A stretch of DNA of 64,000 nt from Chryseobacterium defluvii (GCF_014204415.1 NZ_JACHLE010000001.1:930001-994000); one strand, 5' to 3'. Positions 51,592 to 60,494 are shown, numbered from the stretch's first letter. A program made the numbers and translations. Notes: generated from the letters alone by a model not told the origin.

Positions 51592-52755
51592 TTATTCGAA
51601 CATTTCAGCCCAGCGAACGGCTTTTATTTCTTTTTCGTCATAAAGATCTTCTATTGATCTTTTTATATCCTGCTTCGGATAAAGATTGACCCCGATCAGC
51701 TTTATTTTTCCTTCTTCTACCCATTTCTGCTCCTCTATGGCATGGTTATAGATCTTTTTCTGGATCACGCCCTGTTTAAGCAGTTCCAGATATCCTCCCG
51801 CTTCTTCAATCTCAATAAAGAAAGTCCAGGATTTCTCTGTAATCTGCCGGGTAATATCTTCAATATAGTAACTCCCGTTGGAAGCATCTTCAAATACATT
51901 GATAATGCTTTCATAAGCCAGAACGATCTGCTGCTTGAAAGATATTTCTTCTGAATTTTCTGTACTTTTCCCGATAAGGTAATTATTGCTGAAAACAGCA
52001 TCTGCCCCACCAATCATAGCGGAAGCCAGCTCTAATGTAGAGCGTATGAGGTTATTCTCATTATCTGCAACGGCCTTATTCCTTAATGATGTTTCTGCAA
52101 AGATATAGGGTACTTCATCCAGGCCATATTCTTTCGAAAGCTGGTTGAAAATGAGCTTAAATGCTCTCAGTTTGGCCATTTCAAAGAAATAGTTTCCTCC
52201 TACGGCTATCCTGAAGATGATTTTATTTAAAATTTCCTCTCCATAGGCTTCCACAAGCTCTTTGGCTTTAGCCAAGGCAATTCCCAACTGCTGGTAAATG
52301 GCTGCGCCTGCATTCTGATGAAGGGAGATATCAACACAAATGTTTTTTTTGAAAGATTTTGCCAACAGCTCTTTGGTCAACTGATCATTAATGATCCCTT
52401 TTTTCTCATCAAAGACGTCGATCAATGAAAAGTACTGATCTGTTTCTTCCGGGCTGATATGTTCCGCTAAATCTTTATTATTGATGAAAATAGTTTTCTG
52501 CTCAAGGCTTTCCACATTCTGATCCAAAAGGAATGCAAAAACATCACCTTCAAGGCTTTCATGATATTTAGCAACCAGATGGGTGTTTTCTTCTACTTTA
52601 GGGAGGTTAGAAAGCGGTTTCTGTACGGAACTGTAGAAAGGACTGACATCAATTCCTTCTAAATTATCCTTTTTCAGAATGGCATCAATATCTTCTGTTT
52701 TAAGCTGTTTTTTTACCAGGTTTTCCCAATCCGGAAGTGTATCTGTATTTGACAT
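51592..52755 (-). CDS. mutA: Methylmalonyl-CoA mutase small subunit-like protein
   Basis: 387 residues. Matches the short, B12-free subunit of methylmalonyl-CoA mutase: the N-terminus DTLPDWENLVKKQLKTEDID is typical; the TIM-barrel part includes ICVDISLHQNAGAAIYQQLGIALAKA (about 145-170), FRIAVGGNYFFEMAKLRAFKLIFNQL (about 190-215), FAETSLRNKAVADNENNLIRST (about 228-249). It lacks a cobalamin-binding DxHxxG domain, as expected. It pairs with a large subunit (mutB) that is not in this window. Converts methylmalonyl-CoA and succinyl-CoA. Follows the DivIC gene. Confidence 0.87.
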   Translation of the reverse strand: MSNTDTLPDWENLVKKQLKTEDIDAILKKDNLEGIDVSPFYSSVQKPLSNLPKVEENTHLVAKYHESLEGDVFAFLLDQNVESLEQKTIFINNKDLAEHISPEETDQYFSLIDVFDEKKGIINDQLTKELLAKSFKKNICVDISLHQNAGAAIYQQLGIALAKAKELVEAYGEEILNKIIFRIAVGGNYFFEMAKLRAFKLIFNQLSKEYGLDEVPYIFAETSLRNKAVADNENNLIRSTLELASAMIGGADAVFSNNYLIGKSTENSEEISFKQQIVLAYESIINVFEDASNGSYYIEDITRQITEKSWTFFIEIEEAGGYLELLKQGVIQKKIYNHAIEEQKWVEEGKIKLIGVNLYPKQDIKRSIEDLYDEKEIKAVRWAEMFE

Positions 52756-52761
52756 CAGTTG

Positions 52762-52796
52762 AAGTTATAAGTTATGAGTTTTAAGTTATGAGGTGT
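52762..52796. repeat. Solo heptad array (7-nt period)
   Basis: Five phased heptamers on plus: AAGTTAT, AAGTTAT, GAGTTTT, AAGTTAT, GAGGTGT. Same units as the four-helix-bundle cassette arms 48 kb away. Sits in the 92-bp gap between mutA and the DivIC-like gene. Confidence 0.7.
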
Positions 52797-52847
52797 GAAT
52801 ACTGCAACTAATGATTGACTGTTCACCTATTGACAATCTATGATAAG

Positions 52848-53204
52848 TTACTTTTTGGCAACATTGGTACTGTCTACCACCAAAATGAAGATTTCCTCAT
52901 TTGGTTTTTTCATAAAATAATTTTCTCTTGCGTATTTTTCTTTTTCCGATTTATTGTTCATCAGCTTTTTATAAAACGCATCATTTTTTTCGTATTCGGT
53001 TTTATAATACTGAAGCTGCTCTTCATATTTATTGATCTCATCGTTCAGTTCATTGATCACCAGAAACGATGTTTTATCAAAGAAGATCATCCAGACCAGA
53101 AACAGGCATATGGTAATGAAGTATTTATTCAAAACGTATTTCTGGATCAGCTTAAGCGTATCGGATTTTGGCTGGATGTCTTTTATTAATTTTTTTTCTG
53201 CCAT
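52848..53204 (-). CDS. Septum formation initiator family protein (FtsB/DivIC-like)
   Basis: 118 residues. Short cytoplasmic N-terminus, one membrane helix (about 25-47), then a heptad-type coiled coil (about 50-95, with ELNDEINKYEEQLQYYKTEYEKN) and the conserved EKYARENYFMKKPNEEIFIL near the C-terminus. Part of the FtsB-FtsL-FtsQ divisome link. It starts 7 bases from the udk stop, the usual udk-ftsB-mutA order of Bacteroidetes. Confidence 0.87.
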   Translation of the reverse strand: MAEKKLIKDIQPKSDTLKLIQKYVLNKYFITICLFLVWMIFFDKTSFLVINELNDEINKYEEQLQYYKTEYEKNDAFYKKLMNNKSEKEKYARENYFMKKPNEEIFILVVDSTNVAKK

Positions 53205-53211
53205 TTTGGTT

Positions 53212-53826
53212 TTAATGCTTTTTCAACGAGTTCTTAATAACAGTAGTTAAAAAATCAATTGCCACAGAATTTTGCCTCATATTGGGAATAATGAGATCGG
53301 CATCATTTTTTGACGGCTCAATAAATTCCTGATGCATCGGCTTAAGGGTGGTCTGATAGCGGTGTAAAACTTCGCTCAGGTCTCTGCCTCTTTCCTGCGT
53401 GTCTCTTCTGATCCTTCTGATCAGCCTTTCGTCTGAATCTGCATGAACAAAAACCTTCAGGTCAAATTCTTTTAACAGATCTTTATTGGTAAGCACCAGA
53501 ATTCCTTCTACTACCAATACATTTTTAGGTTCTACAGTAACGTGGTCTCCGGTTCTGGAATGGGTAACAAAACTGTAAATCGGCTGCTCAATGGATTCAT
53601 TGTTTTTCAGCGCTTTTACATGTTTTAATAATAACTCAAAATCTATGGACTTCGGGTGATCATAGTTCAACGCCTCTCTTTCAGCCAAGGTAAGATTATG
53701 GTTATCGTGATAATAATTATCCTGTGAAAGGATGTTCATTCCTTCAATATCAAGTTGCTGAAGAATCTTTTCAACAACCGTAGTTTTGCCGGATCCCGTG
53801 CCCCCTGCAATTCCTATTACAAGCAT
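53212..53826 (-). CDS. udk: Uridine kinase
   Basis: 204 residues. Phosphorylates uridine or cytidine to UMP or CMP in nucleotide salvage. P-loop GIAGGTGSGKTTV (residues 5-17); LSQDNYYHD (about 34-42) is the substrate-binding motif; NYDHPKSIDFELL (about 53-65) and RRIRRDTQERGRDLSEV (about 137-153, lid) complete the set. First gene of the udk, ftsB-like, mutA, dinB run. A TATATTTG box occurs at 53842-53849. Confidence 0.95.
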   Translation of the reverse strand: MLVIGIAGGTGSGKTTVVEKILQQLDIEGMNILSQDNYYHDNHNLTLAEREALNYDHPKSIDFELLLKHVKALKNNESIEQPIYSFVTHSRTGDHVTVEPKNVLVVEGILVLTNKDLLKEFDLKVFVHADSDERLIRRIRRDTQERGRDLSEVLHRYQTTLKPMHQEFIEPSKNDADLIIPNMRQNSVAIDFLTTVIKNSLKKH

Positions 53827-53841
53827 TCTATATAGTTTTTA

Positions 53842-53849
53842 CAAATATA
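53842..53849 (-). promoter_or_regulatory. -7 promoter box of the udk operon
   Basis: TATATTTG on the minus strand, 16 bases before the udk start; a CTTG at 53866-53869 could be a weak -33. Confidence 0.45.
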
Positions 53850-53905
53850 CTATTTTAGTTGAATGCAAGTAAAATAATGAATACGGAATTTACGGAACAA
53901 AAAAA

Positions 53906-53926
53906 ATCCGGCGCAGAGCACCGGAT
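53906..53926 (-). terminator. Terminator of the T9SS gluzincin gene
   Basis: 9-bp stem ATCCGGCGC with GCACCGGAT (one mismatch), 3-nt loop, T-run on the minus strand. Confidence 0.85.
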
Positions 53927-53947
53927 CTTATTATAATATTAAGTTTT

Positions 53948-55810
53948 TTACTTTTTGACAAATTTGCTTGAAACGTTGATTCCTTTTAGAGTCAGAACAT
54001 AATCTCCTGTCGGAAGATTAGAAACATCGATAGTATTTTTACCTTTTCCAATGGTAGTTTCCAACACTTTTCTTCCTTCCATATTGTAAATTTCGGCTTT
54101 TTCTTCTCCGCTTATTTTCATGGAAACATTGATCACATCTGAAGCCGGATTCGGATAAATGGCAATAACTTCTTTTTCCGAGGCTTCCGTAACACTCAGC
54201 TGGCAGTTGTAAGCCGGAAGTATATATCCTGAATTCGTAAATTCCTGTGTCATGGTCGTAATATCACTACAGCTGAACCCGAACTGTCCCAGCATATCAA
54301 TAGCGGCCTGTCTTACTGCAATAGCTGCATTCTGCTGATTGGTGCCTGAATTCGTTAAGGCCAATCCTTCCAAAAATGCCCTGTCGGTCTTTTCTTTGCC
54401 GATACTGTTATATATCCTCATCAAAGCCGATGCCCAGATCTGCCCGTCTGTATGAATAGAACCTGTTAATCCTCCCGGATATGTTGCCGTATAATTGGTA
54501 ACTCTCCCGGCCCAGAACGGGTTGTGTCCATCCCAGTTAAACATCCAGTGGTATTGGGCATTAGCTGATGTCCATTGATTTAAGCTTCTGCTGTAAGACT
54601 GTGCCCAGTAATCCCCGCTTCCTTCACCCAGACCATTCACCTGTGAGGCACTTCCACCGGTAATCCAGTCATGGATACCGTGGCCCAGCTCATGCAGTAC
54701 TACATCTGCATCTTCAGCATCATCCACTCCACCTTCTCCAAAAACAAGAACTTCACTGTTAGGATCATAATGAGAATTATCTGCTCCACCTTCCCCATGA
54801 GGGTCGAAGAATACAACTCCGCCATTTAATGATGGCCTACAAAAGATCCCAAGGGTGACATTGATATAACGAAGGCTGTTGTCGATATGCCAATAGGCAT
54901 TTACCGCTTCAAAAGCCTGGGCATTCCTGTTGAACAAAAACTGATTGGTCGCCTGTGTAAAAAGTCCTGTGGAAGGCGATTCCAGTTCTTTAATTTCTGC
55001 GTAAGTCCCTTTAAGCTTATACACGCCTCCCGTAAGATCTACCTCCGGAATGGTCACTAAGGTTCTTGCCGCGTCTAAGCTTGCATTGGTAGCATCACTG
55101 TTATCCACATACTGTCCTGCATAGGTTGAGAGCGTTTTGGATAAAGGATCCGGATTAAAAATATATCCGCTTCCCGTTACAAATGCTTTCTTTGCTTTTG
55201 TCTTCGCTTCTTTTTTATTATTTTTTCTGGGCAGATCTACAGGATCTTTTTTGCTGTGATGACGAAATGCAATGTCTTTCACACTGATGACATTTCCTGT
55301 CTGCGCATCTACAATGGTTTCCCAGCTTCCAGGATTATCATGTGAGCTTGTTAATACCCTGTACACCAGTTTTGTGTCTCCGGCATCGGTAACATACACC
55401 AATAATGTATTTTCTTCATGCGTTATCCTTCCTTTTGTTTTGGAAGCTATATGAGCTTTTTTAAGGGCTTCGGACGCAGGAAAAGCTGGTGATGTATTGA
55501 TATCCTGAGCATTCTTTTTTAAGCTCTCGGTTCCTGTATATGTAATTCTGCCTTCTTTATTGAAATGGATTACAATTTCCGACTGGAATACCGGAACGTC
55601 CTTGATCATATGCTGGAAACGAAGTGTTTCTCCTGCATTTCCCTTTCTTACGAAGTTTAATTTCAGCTGGCTGAAGTTCTGAATTCCCAGGTTTCTGGAA
55701 TTTTCAGTGATCCATCTTTTTGCAGGAGCCTCAAGGGAAGATTCCTGTGCGATAAGACCTGAACATGATAACACACATCCAAGAATTAAGGAGTTAATTT
55801 TTAATTTCAT
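53948..55810 (-). CDS. T9SS-secreted gluzincin metallopeptidase (FTP propeptide, M4/M36-like)
   Basis: 620 residues. Signal peptide (1-21); FTP-type propeptide (about 45-125) with VPVFQSEIVIHFNKEGRITY; PepSY-like strand region (about 125-185); catalytic domain with HELGHGIHD (about 370-378) and GEGSGDYWAQSY (about 394-405), giving HExxH plus ExxxD, the gluzincin zinc site of fungalysin/thermolysin-like enzymes. C-terminal ~75 residues are a T9SS type A sorting domain (IAIYPNPASDV, NLPTGDYVLTLKG). Extracellular or cell-surface protease. Confidence 0.88.
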   Translation of the reverse strand: MKLKINSLILGCVLSCSGLIAQESSLEAPAKRWITENSRNLGIQNFSQLKLNFVRKGNAGETLRFQHMIKDVPVFQSEIVIHFNKEGRITYTGTESLKKNAQDINTSPAFPASEALKKAHIASKTKGRITHEENTLLVYVTDAGDTKLVYRVLTSSHDNPGSWETIVDAQTGNVISVKDIAFRHHSKKDPVDLPRKNNKKEAKTKAKKAFVTGSGYIFNPDPLSKTLSTYAGQYVDNSDATNASLDAARTLVTIPEVDLTGGVYKLKGTYAEIKELESPSTGLFTQATNQFLFNRNAQAFEAVNAYWHIDNSLRYINVTLGIFCRPSLNGGVVFFDPHGEGGADNSHYDPNSEVLVFGEGGVDDAEDADVVLHELGHGIHDWITGGSASQVNGLGEGSGDYWAQSYSRSLNQWTSANAQYHWMFNWDGHNPFWAGRVTNYTATYPGGLTGSIHTDGQIWASALMRIYNSIGKEKTDRAFLEGLALTNSGTNQQNAAIAVRQAAIDMLGQFGFSCSDITTMTQEFTNSGYILPAYNCQLSVTEASEKEVIAIYPNPASDVINVSMKISGEEKAEIYNMEGRKVLETTIGKGKNTIDVSNLPTGDYVLTLKGINVSSKFVKK

Positions 55811-56158
55811 ATAATGTCTTCAATATTACCAAGCTAATATAAAAAAGATTATTCGAATAGCACAATATTTTGAAATTATTAAAAGAAATGTTGAATCTGG
55901 TTAAATTTGTCAAAAAAATAAACCACAAAAGTCACAAGAGCTATTGTAAACACTTAAGTTTAATAAAAAGCTCTTTATAAAGTATATTTAAGGGCGCATA
56001 AATTTTTGAAAATCTTTGATTTTTCTTATTTGATGAACTTTTTAAGGCCTTATTTGCAGGCTCATATAAAAACTTTTGCTTCTTTTATCGTTAAAAATAA
56101 AAGCTAAGCAGGCTTATTATTAAAAATTTAAAAGGTATACAAAATCACAATAAAAAAA
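55811..56158. other. Gene-free region with a short-period repeat arm
   Basis: About 350 bp between the gluzincin and clpS terminator. Near 55921-55946 is a CCACAAAAGTCACAAGAG-type arm of 9-nt period, the reverse-complement type of the repeat at 25231. AT-rich, no ORF. The stretch 55990-56090 has weak internal pairing and may be the decayed remainder of the same element. Confidence 0.5.
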
Positions 56159-56176
56159 CTCTAACTATTGTTAGAG
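56159..56176 (-). terminator. Terminator after clpS
   Basis: 7-bp stem CTCTAAC with GTTAGAG, 4-nt loop, seven T on the minus strand. Confidence 0.8.
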
Positions 56177-56185
56177 CATTATTTA

Positions 56186-56497
56186 TTATACGATTTCACT
56201 GGTAAGTTCTCTTGAGAGCAACTTTTCGTGCATGGGTTTCAGCACTTCCATTGAACCGGTCTTTACCGTACATTTGCCTTTGTAATGGACTAAAATGGTA
56301 CATTGCTCTGCCTGCTCCAGAGTATGCTTACAAATTTCGATCAGGCAATCGATCACATAATCGAAAGTATGAATATCGTCGTTATGCAGGACCAGCTTGT
56401 AAACTTCATCCGTATCATCCAAAACAAGAACTTCTTCTTCATACTGACGTTTTGGATCTTCGTAATCTTTTATGCTGTTATAAAAAGTCATTTTCAT
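56186..56497 (-). CDS. clpS: ATP-dependent Clp protease adaptor ClpS
   Basis: 103 residues (101 if Met3). Delivers N-degron substrates to ClpAP/ClpC. The N-degron pocket motif VLHNDDIHTFDYVIDCLIEICKHTLEQAEQCTILVHYKGKC is recognisable as the family pattern (residues about 36-76; DD, H and the hydrophobic pocket residues intact), and the tail LKPMHEKLLSREL fits. Begins five bases after the CNNM/CBS gene stop. Confidence 0.93.
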   Translation of the reverse strand: MKMTFYNSIKDYEDPKRQYEEEVLVLDDTDEVYKLVLHNDDIHTFDYVIDCLIEICKHTLEQAEQCTILVHYKGKCTVKTGSMEVLKPMHEKLLSRELTSEIV

Positions 56498-56501
56498 CTA
56501 T

Positions 56502-57860
56502 TTAAACCTCTCCTATTTTATCTGCCAGATCATTCATGATACTGGGTTCCTGATAAACCAGCTCCACAAGTTCCACACTCTTATTATTCATTTTCAGGAT
56601 CTTAAAATGGTAGTTTTCCAGATCAAACTCCTGGTTTTCTTCTGGGATATCTTCCAGCTCATGGAGGATAAAGCCAGCTAAGGTGTTATACTCACTTTCC
56701 TCTGAAAGAGGCAGTTTTTTCGGCAGAAACTCATTGATTTCGTCCAACGGCTGTGTAGCTTTCACCCAATAAGTATTCTCTCCCATTTTATCTACCAGTT
56801 TATCTTCTTCATCTTCTTCATCCTGGATCTCTCCTACCAATTCTTCCAAAATATCTTCCAGGGTAATAATACCTTCCGTACCTCCAAACTCATCAATTAC
56901 AATAGCAAGGTGCTGTTTTTTCTGCTGGAATATCTTCAACAGGTCAGAGATCTTTTTACTTCCCACTACAAAGAAGGCTTCCCGCATCAGTTCTTTCAGG
57001 TCATCATGATTAAGCTCTCCCTTTCTTTTAACAAACTCTCTTATAATCTCTTTGGTATAGAATACCCCGATCACATTATCTATAGAGTTCAGGTAAACAG
57101 GAATCCTTGAGTATCCGCTTTCCATGATCTTATTAATGATCTCATTAATATCTTCCTCAATATCGATGGAAGTAATATTCTGTCTGGGTACCATGATCTG
57201 TTTTGCGGAATGGTCAGTAAAATCAAACGCATTTTTAATGATCTCGTAATTCTCTTCTTCAATTTCACCGCTGTCTGCACTCTGCTTTACCAAAAGCTGC
57301 AATTCTTCGGTTGAATGGATCTCCTGCTCGGATGCAGGGTGTATTTTAACAAGTCTCAGAAAAGCATTTGACATGGAATTCATCAACCAGATAAAGGGTT
57401 TAAAGACTGTATAGAAAGCTCTCAAGGGAACCGCAGTTGCCATTGTTGTAGCTTCAGATTTCCTGATCGCAATGGATTTAGGAATAAGTTCTCCAAAAAC
57501 AATGTGCATAACGGTAATCAGGATGAAGCTTATAATCAATGAAACAGAAGTAATGGTAGCTTCACTAAGGTCTAAATTCACATAATGAAAGATATTCCCT
57601 ACAATATGATGCAGTGCGCTCTCTCCTACCCAACCTAAAGCAAGGGAAGCCAATGTAATTCCTAATTGGGTTGCAGACAAGTATTCATCAAGGTGCTTGA
57701 TGATATGCTCTGCCTGCTTTGCCATAGAGTCACCCTCTGCGGCCTTTAATTGGATTTGTGAATAACGAACTTTAACGATTGAAAATTCTGCGGCTACGAA
57801 AAAGCCATTAAGTAATACAAGAAACAAGGCTAGCAAAAGCCTGACTATGTCCGAGTCCAT
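56502..57860 (-). CDS. CNNM/CBS-domain hemolysin family protein (CorC/HlyC-like)
   Basis: 452 residues. N-terminal CNNM (DUF21) membrane domain, four helices (about 5-150, with NGFFVAAEFSIVKVRYSQI and FGELIPKSIAIRKSE), a CBS pair (about 205-330, with IMVPRQNITSID, YSRIPVYLNSIDNVIGVFYTKE and VIDEFGGTEGIITLEDILEELVGEI), then a CorC_HlyC domain (about 350-440). Likely a magnesium or cobalt transport-related protein; GldE is a paralogue but this one lacks its typical features. Followed by clpS. -7 box TATCTTTG at 57885-57892. Confidence 0.9.
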   Translation of the reverse strand: MDSDIVRLLLALFLVLLNGFFVAAEFSIVKVRYSQIQLKAAEGDSMAKQAEHIIKHLDEYLSATQLGITLASLALGWVGESALHHIVGNIFHYVNLDLSEATITSVSLIISFILITVMHIVFGELIPKSIAIRKSEATTMATAVPLRAFYTVFKPFIWLMNSMSNAFLRLVKIHPASEQEIHSTEELQLLVKQSADSGEIEEENYEIIKNAFDFTDHSAKQIMVPRQNITSIDIEEDINEIINKIMESGYSRIPVYLNSIDNVIGVFYTKEIIREFVKRKGELNHDDLKELMREAFFVVGSKKISDLLKIFQQKKQHLAIVIDEFGGTEGIITLEDILEELVGEIQDEEDEEDKLVDKMGENTYWVKATQPLDEINEFLPKKLPLSEESEYNTLAGFILHELEDIPEENQEFDLENYHFKILKMNNKSVELVELVYQEPSIMNDLADKIGEV

Positions 57861-57884
57861 TTAAAAAATTATAAATTTATGGTA

Positions 57885-57892
57885 CAAAGATA
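57885..57892 (-). promoter_or_regulatory. -7 promoter box of the CNNM-clpS unit
   Basis: TATCTTTG on the minus strand, 24 bases before the start codon. Confidence 0.5.
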
Positions 57893-57912
57893 TATAAAAT
57901 AAAAATAACAAA

Positions 57913-57939
57913 AAAAGCATCGAATGCCTCGATGCTTTT
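57913..57939 (-). terminator. Terminator of the atp operon
   Basis: 11-bp stem AAAAGCATCGA with TCGATGCTTTT, 5-nt loop, T-run on the minus strand. Confidence 0.9.
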
Positions 57940-57964
57940 AATATTTTGTTAATAAAGTAATCCT

Positions 57965-58831
57965 TTATGAATTTTTCAAAGCTTCCGCTCCGGAAACGAT
58001 CTCCAGGATCTCGTTGGTAATAGCGGCCTGTCTTGCTTTGTTATAGAAGATCACCAGTTCGTTCTTCAAAGCCTGGGCATTATCGGTTGCCTTATGCATT
58101 GCTGTCATTCTCGCGCCGTGCTCAGAGGCTACTGAATCCAGGATCGCTTTAAAAACCTGGGTTTTGATGGATTTTGGAATAAGGTTATCCAAAATTTCAC
58201 TTCTGTTAGGTTCAAAAATATAATCTGTTTCCACTTGTGGCTCCGCAACAGTTTCAGGCATTGAGATCGGAAGAAGTTTTTCTGTATTGACTTCCTGTGT
58301 TGCTGCATTAACGAATTTATTGTAGATCAGATAAACTTCATCAAATTTTCCTTCTCTGAAGCTGCTCATTACACCTTCGGTAACATTAGAAACCACATCG
58401 AAATTCAGATTATCATACACAGAACTTGAATTCCCATACACGGTACGGCTTCTTCTTACAGCATCATAAACCTTTTTACCAATGGTAAGGACTTCAACTT
58501 CATATTGAGAGTTATTCTGAAACTGACTGTTAAGCTCTTTTACAATAGAGGAGTTAAAAGCTCCTGCCAAACCTCTGTTAGAAGTAATAGCAATAAAAAG
58601 GACTCTCTTAACGGTTCTTTTCTGAGCATAGATAGAAACCTGGTCAGGATCTGAACTGGAATTTACATTCTGGATAATTTCCTGTAGCTTTTCAGAATAA
58701 GGCCTTAACATCACAATGGCATCCTGTGCTTTTTTCAGTTTCGCAGCGGAAACCATTTTCATAGCACTGGTAATTTGCATCGTAGATGAAATTGAACTGA
58801 TTCTTCCTCGTATTTCTTTTAAGTTTGCCAT
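57965..58831 (-). CDS. atpG: ATP synthase F1 subunit gamma
   Basis: 288 residues. Central rotor shaft of F1. The N-terminal helix MANLKEIRGRISSISSTMQITSAMKMVSAAKLKKAQ in pattern (residues 1-36) and the C-terminal helix SEHGARMTAMHKATDNAQAL with ITNEILEIVSGAEAL (about 235-285) are the two coiled-coil strands; VAITSNRGLAGAFNSSI-like segment (about 73-89) is conserved. Last gene of the operon, followed by a strong terminator. Separated from atpA by an 85-bp gap filled by a hairpin repeat. Confidence 0.96.
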   Translation of the reverse strand: MANLKEIRGRISSISSTMQITSAMKMVSAAKLKKAQDAIVMLRPYSEKLQEIIQNVNSSSDPDQVSIYAQKRTVKRVLFIAITSNRGLAGAFNSSIVKELNSQFQNNSQYEVEVLTIGKKVYDAVRRSRTVYGNSSSVYDNLNFDVVSNVTEGVMSSFREGKFDEVYLIYNKFVNAATQEVNTEKLLPISMPETVAEPQVETDYIFEPNRSEILDNLIPKSIKTQVFKAILDSVASEHGARMTAMHKATDNAQALKNELVIFYNKARQAAITNEILEIVSGAEALKNS

Positions 58832-58837
58832 ATTGGG

Positions 58838-58913
58838 TTAGTTGTTGGTTGTCGGTTGTTGGTTGCTAGTTTTAGAAATTTCTGTCAACTATCAACCAAA
58901 AACCATCAACTAA
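58838..58913. repeat. Heptad hairpin element between atpA and atpG
   Basis: Left arm: phased heptamers GTTGTTG, GTTGTCG, GTTGTTG, GTTGCTA, preceded by TTA (58838-58875). Right arm 58886-58913: CAACTAT, CAACCAA, AAACCAT, CAACTAA, an inverted version in register with TTAGTTG at both ends. Loop about 10 nt. It fills the atpA-atpG gap and would fold in the mRNA. Same 7-nt periodicity as other elements here but a different unit. Confidence 0.8.
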
Positions 58914-58916
58914 TTT

Positions 58917-60494
58917 TTAGTTATATTTAGAAGCCAGATCGTTAGCTGCCTGCTTAAGAACACCTGTGATCTCATCATCAATTTTTCCTGCTTTAATTGC
59001 AGCCATTGTATCAGGGTGCTTAGATCTCAGGAATTCTACGTATTCTTTCTGGAATTCTTTTACTTTACTGATCGGAACGTTTCTCAATAAGTTCTCTGTA
59101 CCTGCATATATCATTGCCACCTGGCTATCCACAGGAAGTGGAGAGTTCACCGGCTGCTTAAGGATCTCTACGTTTCTTTCTCCTTTAGAGATTACCGCTA
59201 AAGTAGAAGCATCCAGGTCAGAACCGAATTTAGCAAACGCTTCCAATTCTTTATATTGAGCCTGGTCCAATTTAAGTGTACCAGAAACTTTTTTCATTGA
59301 TTTGATCTGAGCGTTACCTCCTACCCTTGATACGGAGATTCCCACGTTGATCGCCGGACGAACCCCTGAGTTGAACAGGTCAGACTCTAAGAAGATCTGC
59401 CCGTCTGTAATAGAGATTACGTTGGTTGGGATATACGCAGAAACGTCACCCGCCTGAGTTTCAATGATTGGAAGTGCTGTTAATGAGCCACCTCCTTTTA
59501 CAATTGGTCTCAGAGACTCCGGTAAGTCATTCATCTGCTTAGCAATCTCGTCATCAGCGATCACTTTTGCGGCTCTTTCCAACAATCTTGAGTGAAGATA
59601 GAAAACGTCCCCAGGATAAGCTTCACGTCCCGGTGGTCTTCTCAATAACAGAGAAAGCTCACGGTAAGCAACTGCCTGCTTGGATAGATCATCATAAACA
59701 ATCAGGGCCGGTCTACCAGTATCTCTGAAGAACTCACCGATAGATGCACCTGCCATTGCAGAATATACCTGCATTGGAACGGGATCTGAAGCATTAGCCG
59801 CAACGATTACAGTATAAGCTAAAGCTCCCTTATCTGAAAGGGTTTTAACGATCTGAGCAACCGTAGATGCTTTCTGACCGATCGCTACATATATACAATA
59901 TACAGGTTGCCCTGCATCATAAAATTCTTTTTGGTTAATGATCGTATCGATCGCAACAGTAGTTTTACCAGTCTGTCTGTCACCAATGATAAGCTCTCTT
60001 TGTCCTCTTCCTACAGGGATCATAGAGTCGATCGCCACGATACCTGACTGTAAAGGTTCATTTACGGGCTGTCTGTAGATAACTCCCGGAGCTTTTCTTT
60101 CCAATGGCATTTCATATAAATCTCCGGTAATAGGACCTTTACCATCGATAGGGTTACCAAGGGTATCCACTACTCTTCCCAACATTCCTTCTCCTACTTT
60201 GATAGAAGAGATTCTGTTTGTTCTTCTTACGGTATCTCCTTCTTTTACCATTTTACTTTCCCCCAAAAGAGCAACACCCACGTTGTCTTCTTCAAGGTTA
60301 AGTACAATACCTTCTACATCACTGGAAAATTTCACCAACTCACCGTATTGTACGTTTTCTAACCCGTAAACACGGGCAATACCATCACCGATGGTTAAAA
60401 CTGTACCTACTTCCTCAACATTGGATTGAGTATCGAAGTTGGCCAATTGCTGTTTTAAGATCGCAGATACTTCTGCCGGATTTATTTCTGCCAT
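58917..60494 (-). CDS. atpA: ATP synthase F1 subunit alpha
   Basis: 525 residues. Non-catalytic nucleotide-binding subunit of F1. The P-loop is [10 protein letters not shown] (about 171-180); [19 protein letters not shown] [16 protein letters not shown] (about 295-310), [54 protein letters not shown] in pattern (about 335-388, alpha-beta signature [13 protein letters not shown]). Complete. Unlike many bacteria, atpD and atpC are not adjacent, as is usual in Bacteroidetes. Precedes atpG. Confidence 0.97.
   Translation of the reverse strand: MAEINPAEVSAILKQQLANFDTQSNVEEVGTVLTIGDGIARVYGLENVQYGELVKFSSDVEGIVLNLEEDNVGVALLGESKMVKEGDTVRRTNRISSIKVGEGMLGRVVDTLGNPIDGKGPITGDLYEMPLERKAPGVIYRQPVNEPLQSGIVAIDSMIPVGRGQRELIIGDRQTGKTTVAIDTIINQKEFYDAGQPVYCIYVAIGQKASTVAQIVKTLSDKGALAYTVIVAANASDPVPMQVYSAMAGASIGEFFRDTGRPALIVYDDLSKQAVAYRELSLLLRRPPGREAYPGDVFYLHSRLLERAAKVIADDEIAKQMNDLPESLRPIVKGGGSLTALPIIETQAGDVSAYIPTNVISITDGQIFLESDLFNSGVRPAINVGISVSRVGGNAQIKSMKKVSGTLKLDQAQYKELEAFAKFGSDLDASTLAVISKGERNVEILKQPVNSPLPVDSQVAMIYAGTENLLRNVPISKVKEFQKEYVEFLRSKHPDTMAAIKAGKIDDEITGVLKQAANDLASKYN

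Noticed and set aside
56502..57860. GldE gliding protein
   Set aside because: The protein fits the general CNNM/CBS hemolysin family and is next to clpS, not in a gld cluster; no GldE-specific trait was seen.
58832..58916. Rho-independent terminator between atpA and atpG
   Set aside because: The hairpin is long and repeat-built, lacks a T-run at its end, and atpG would be uncoupled from its operon.
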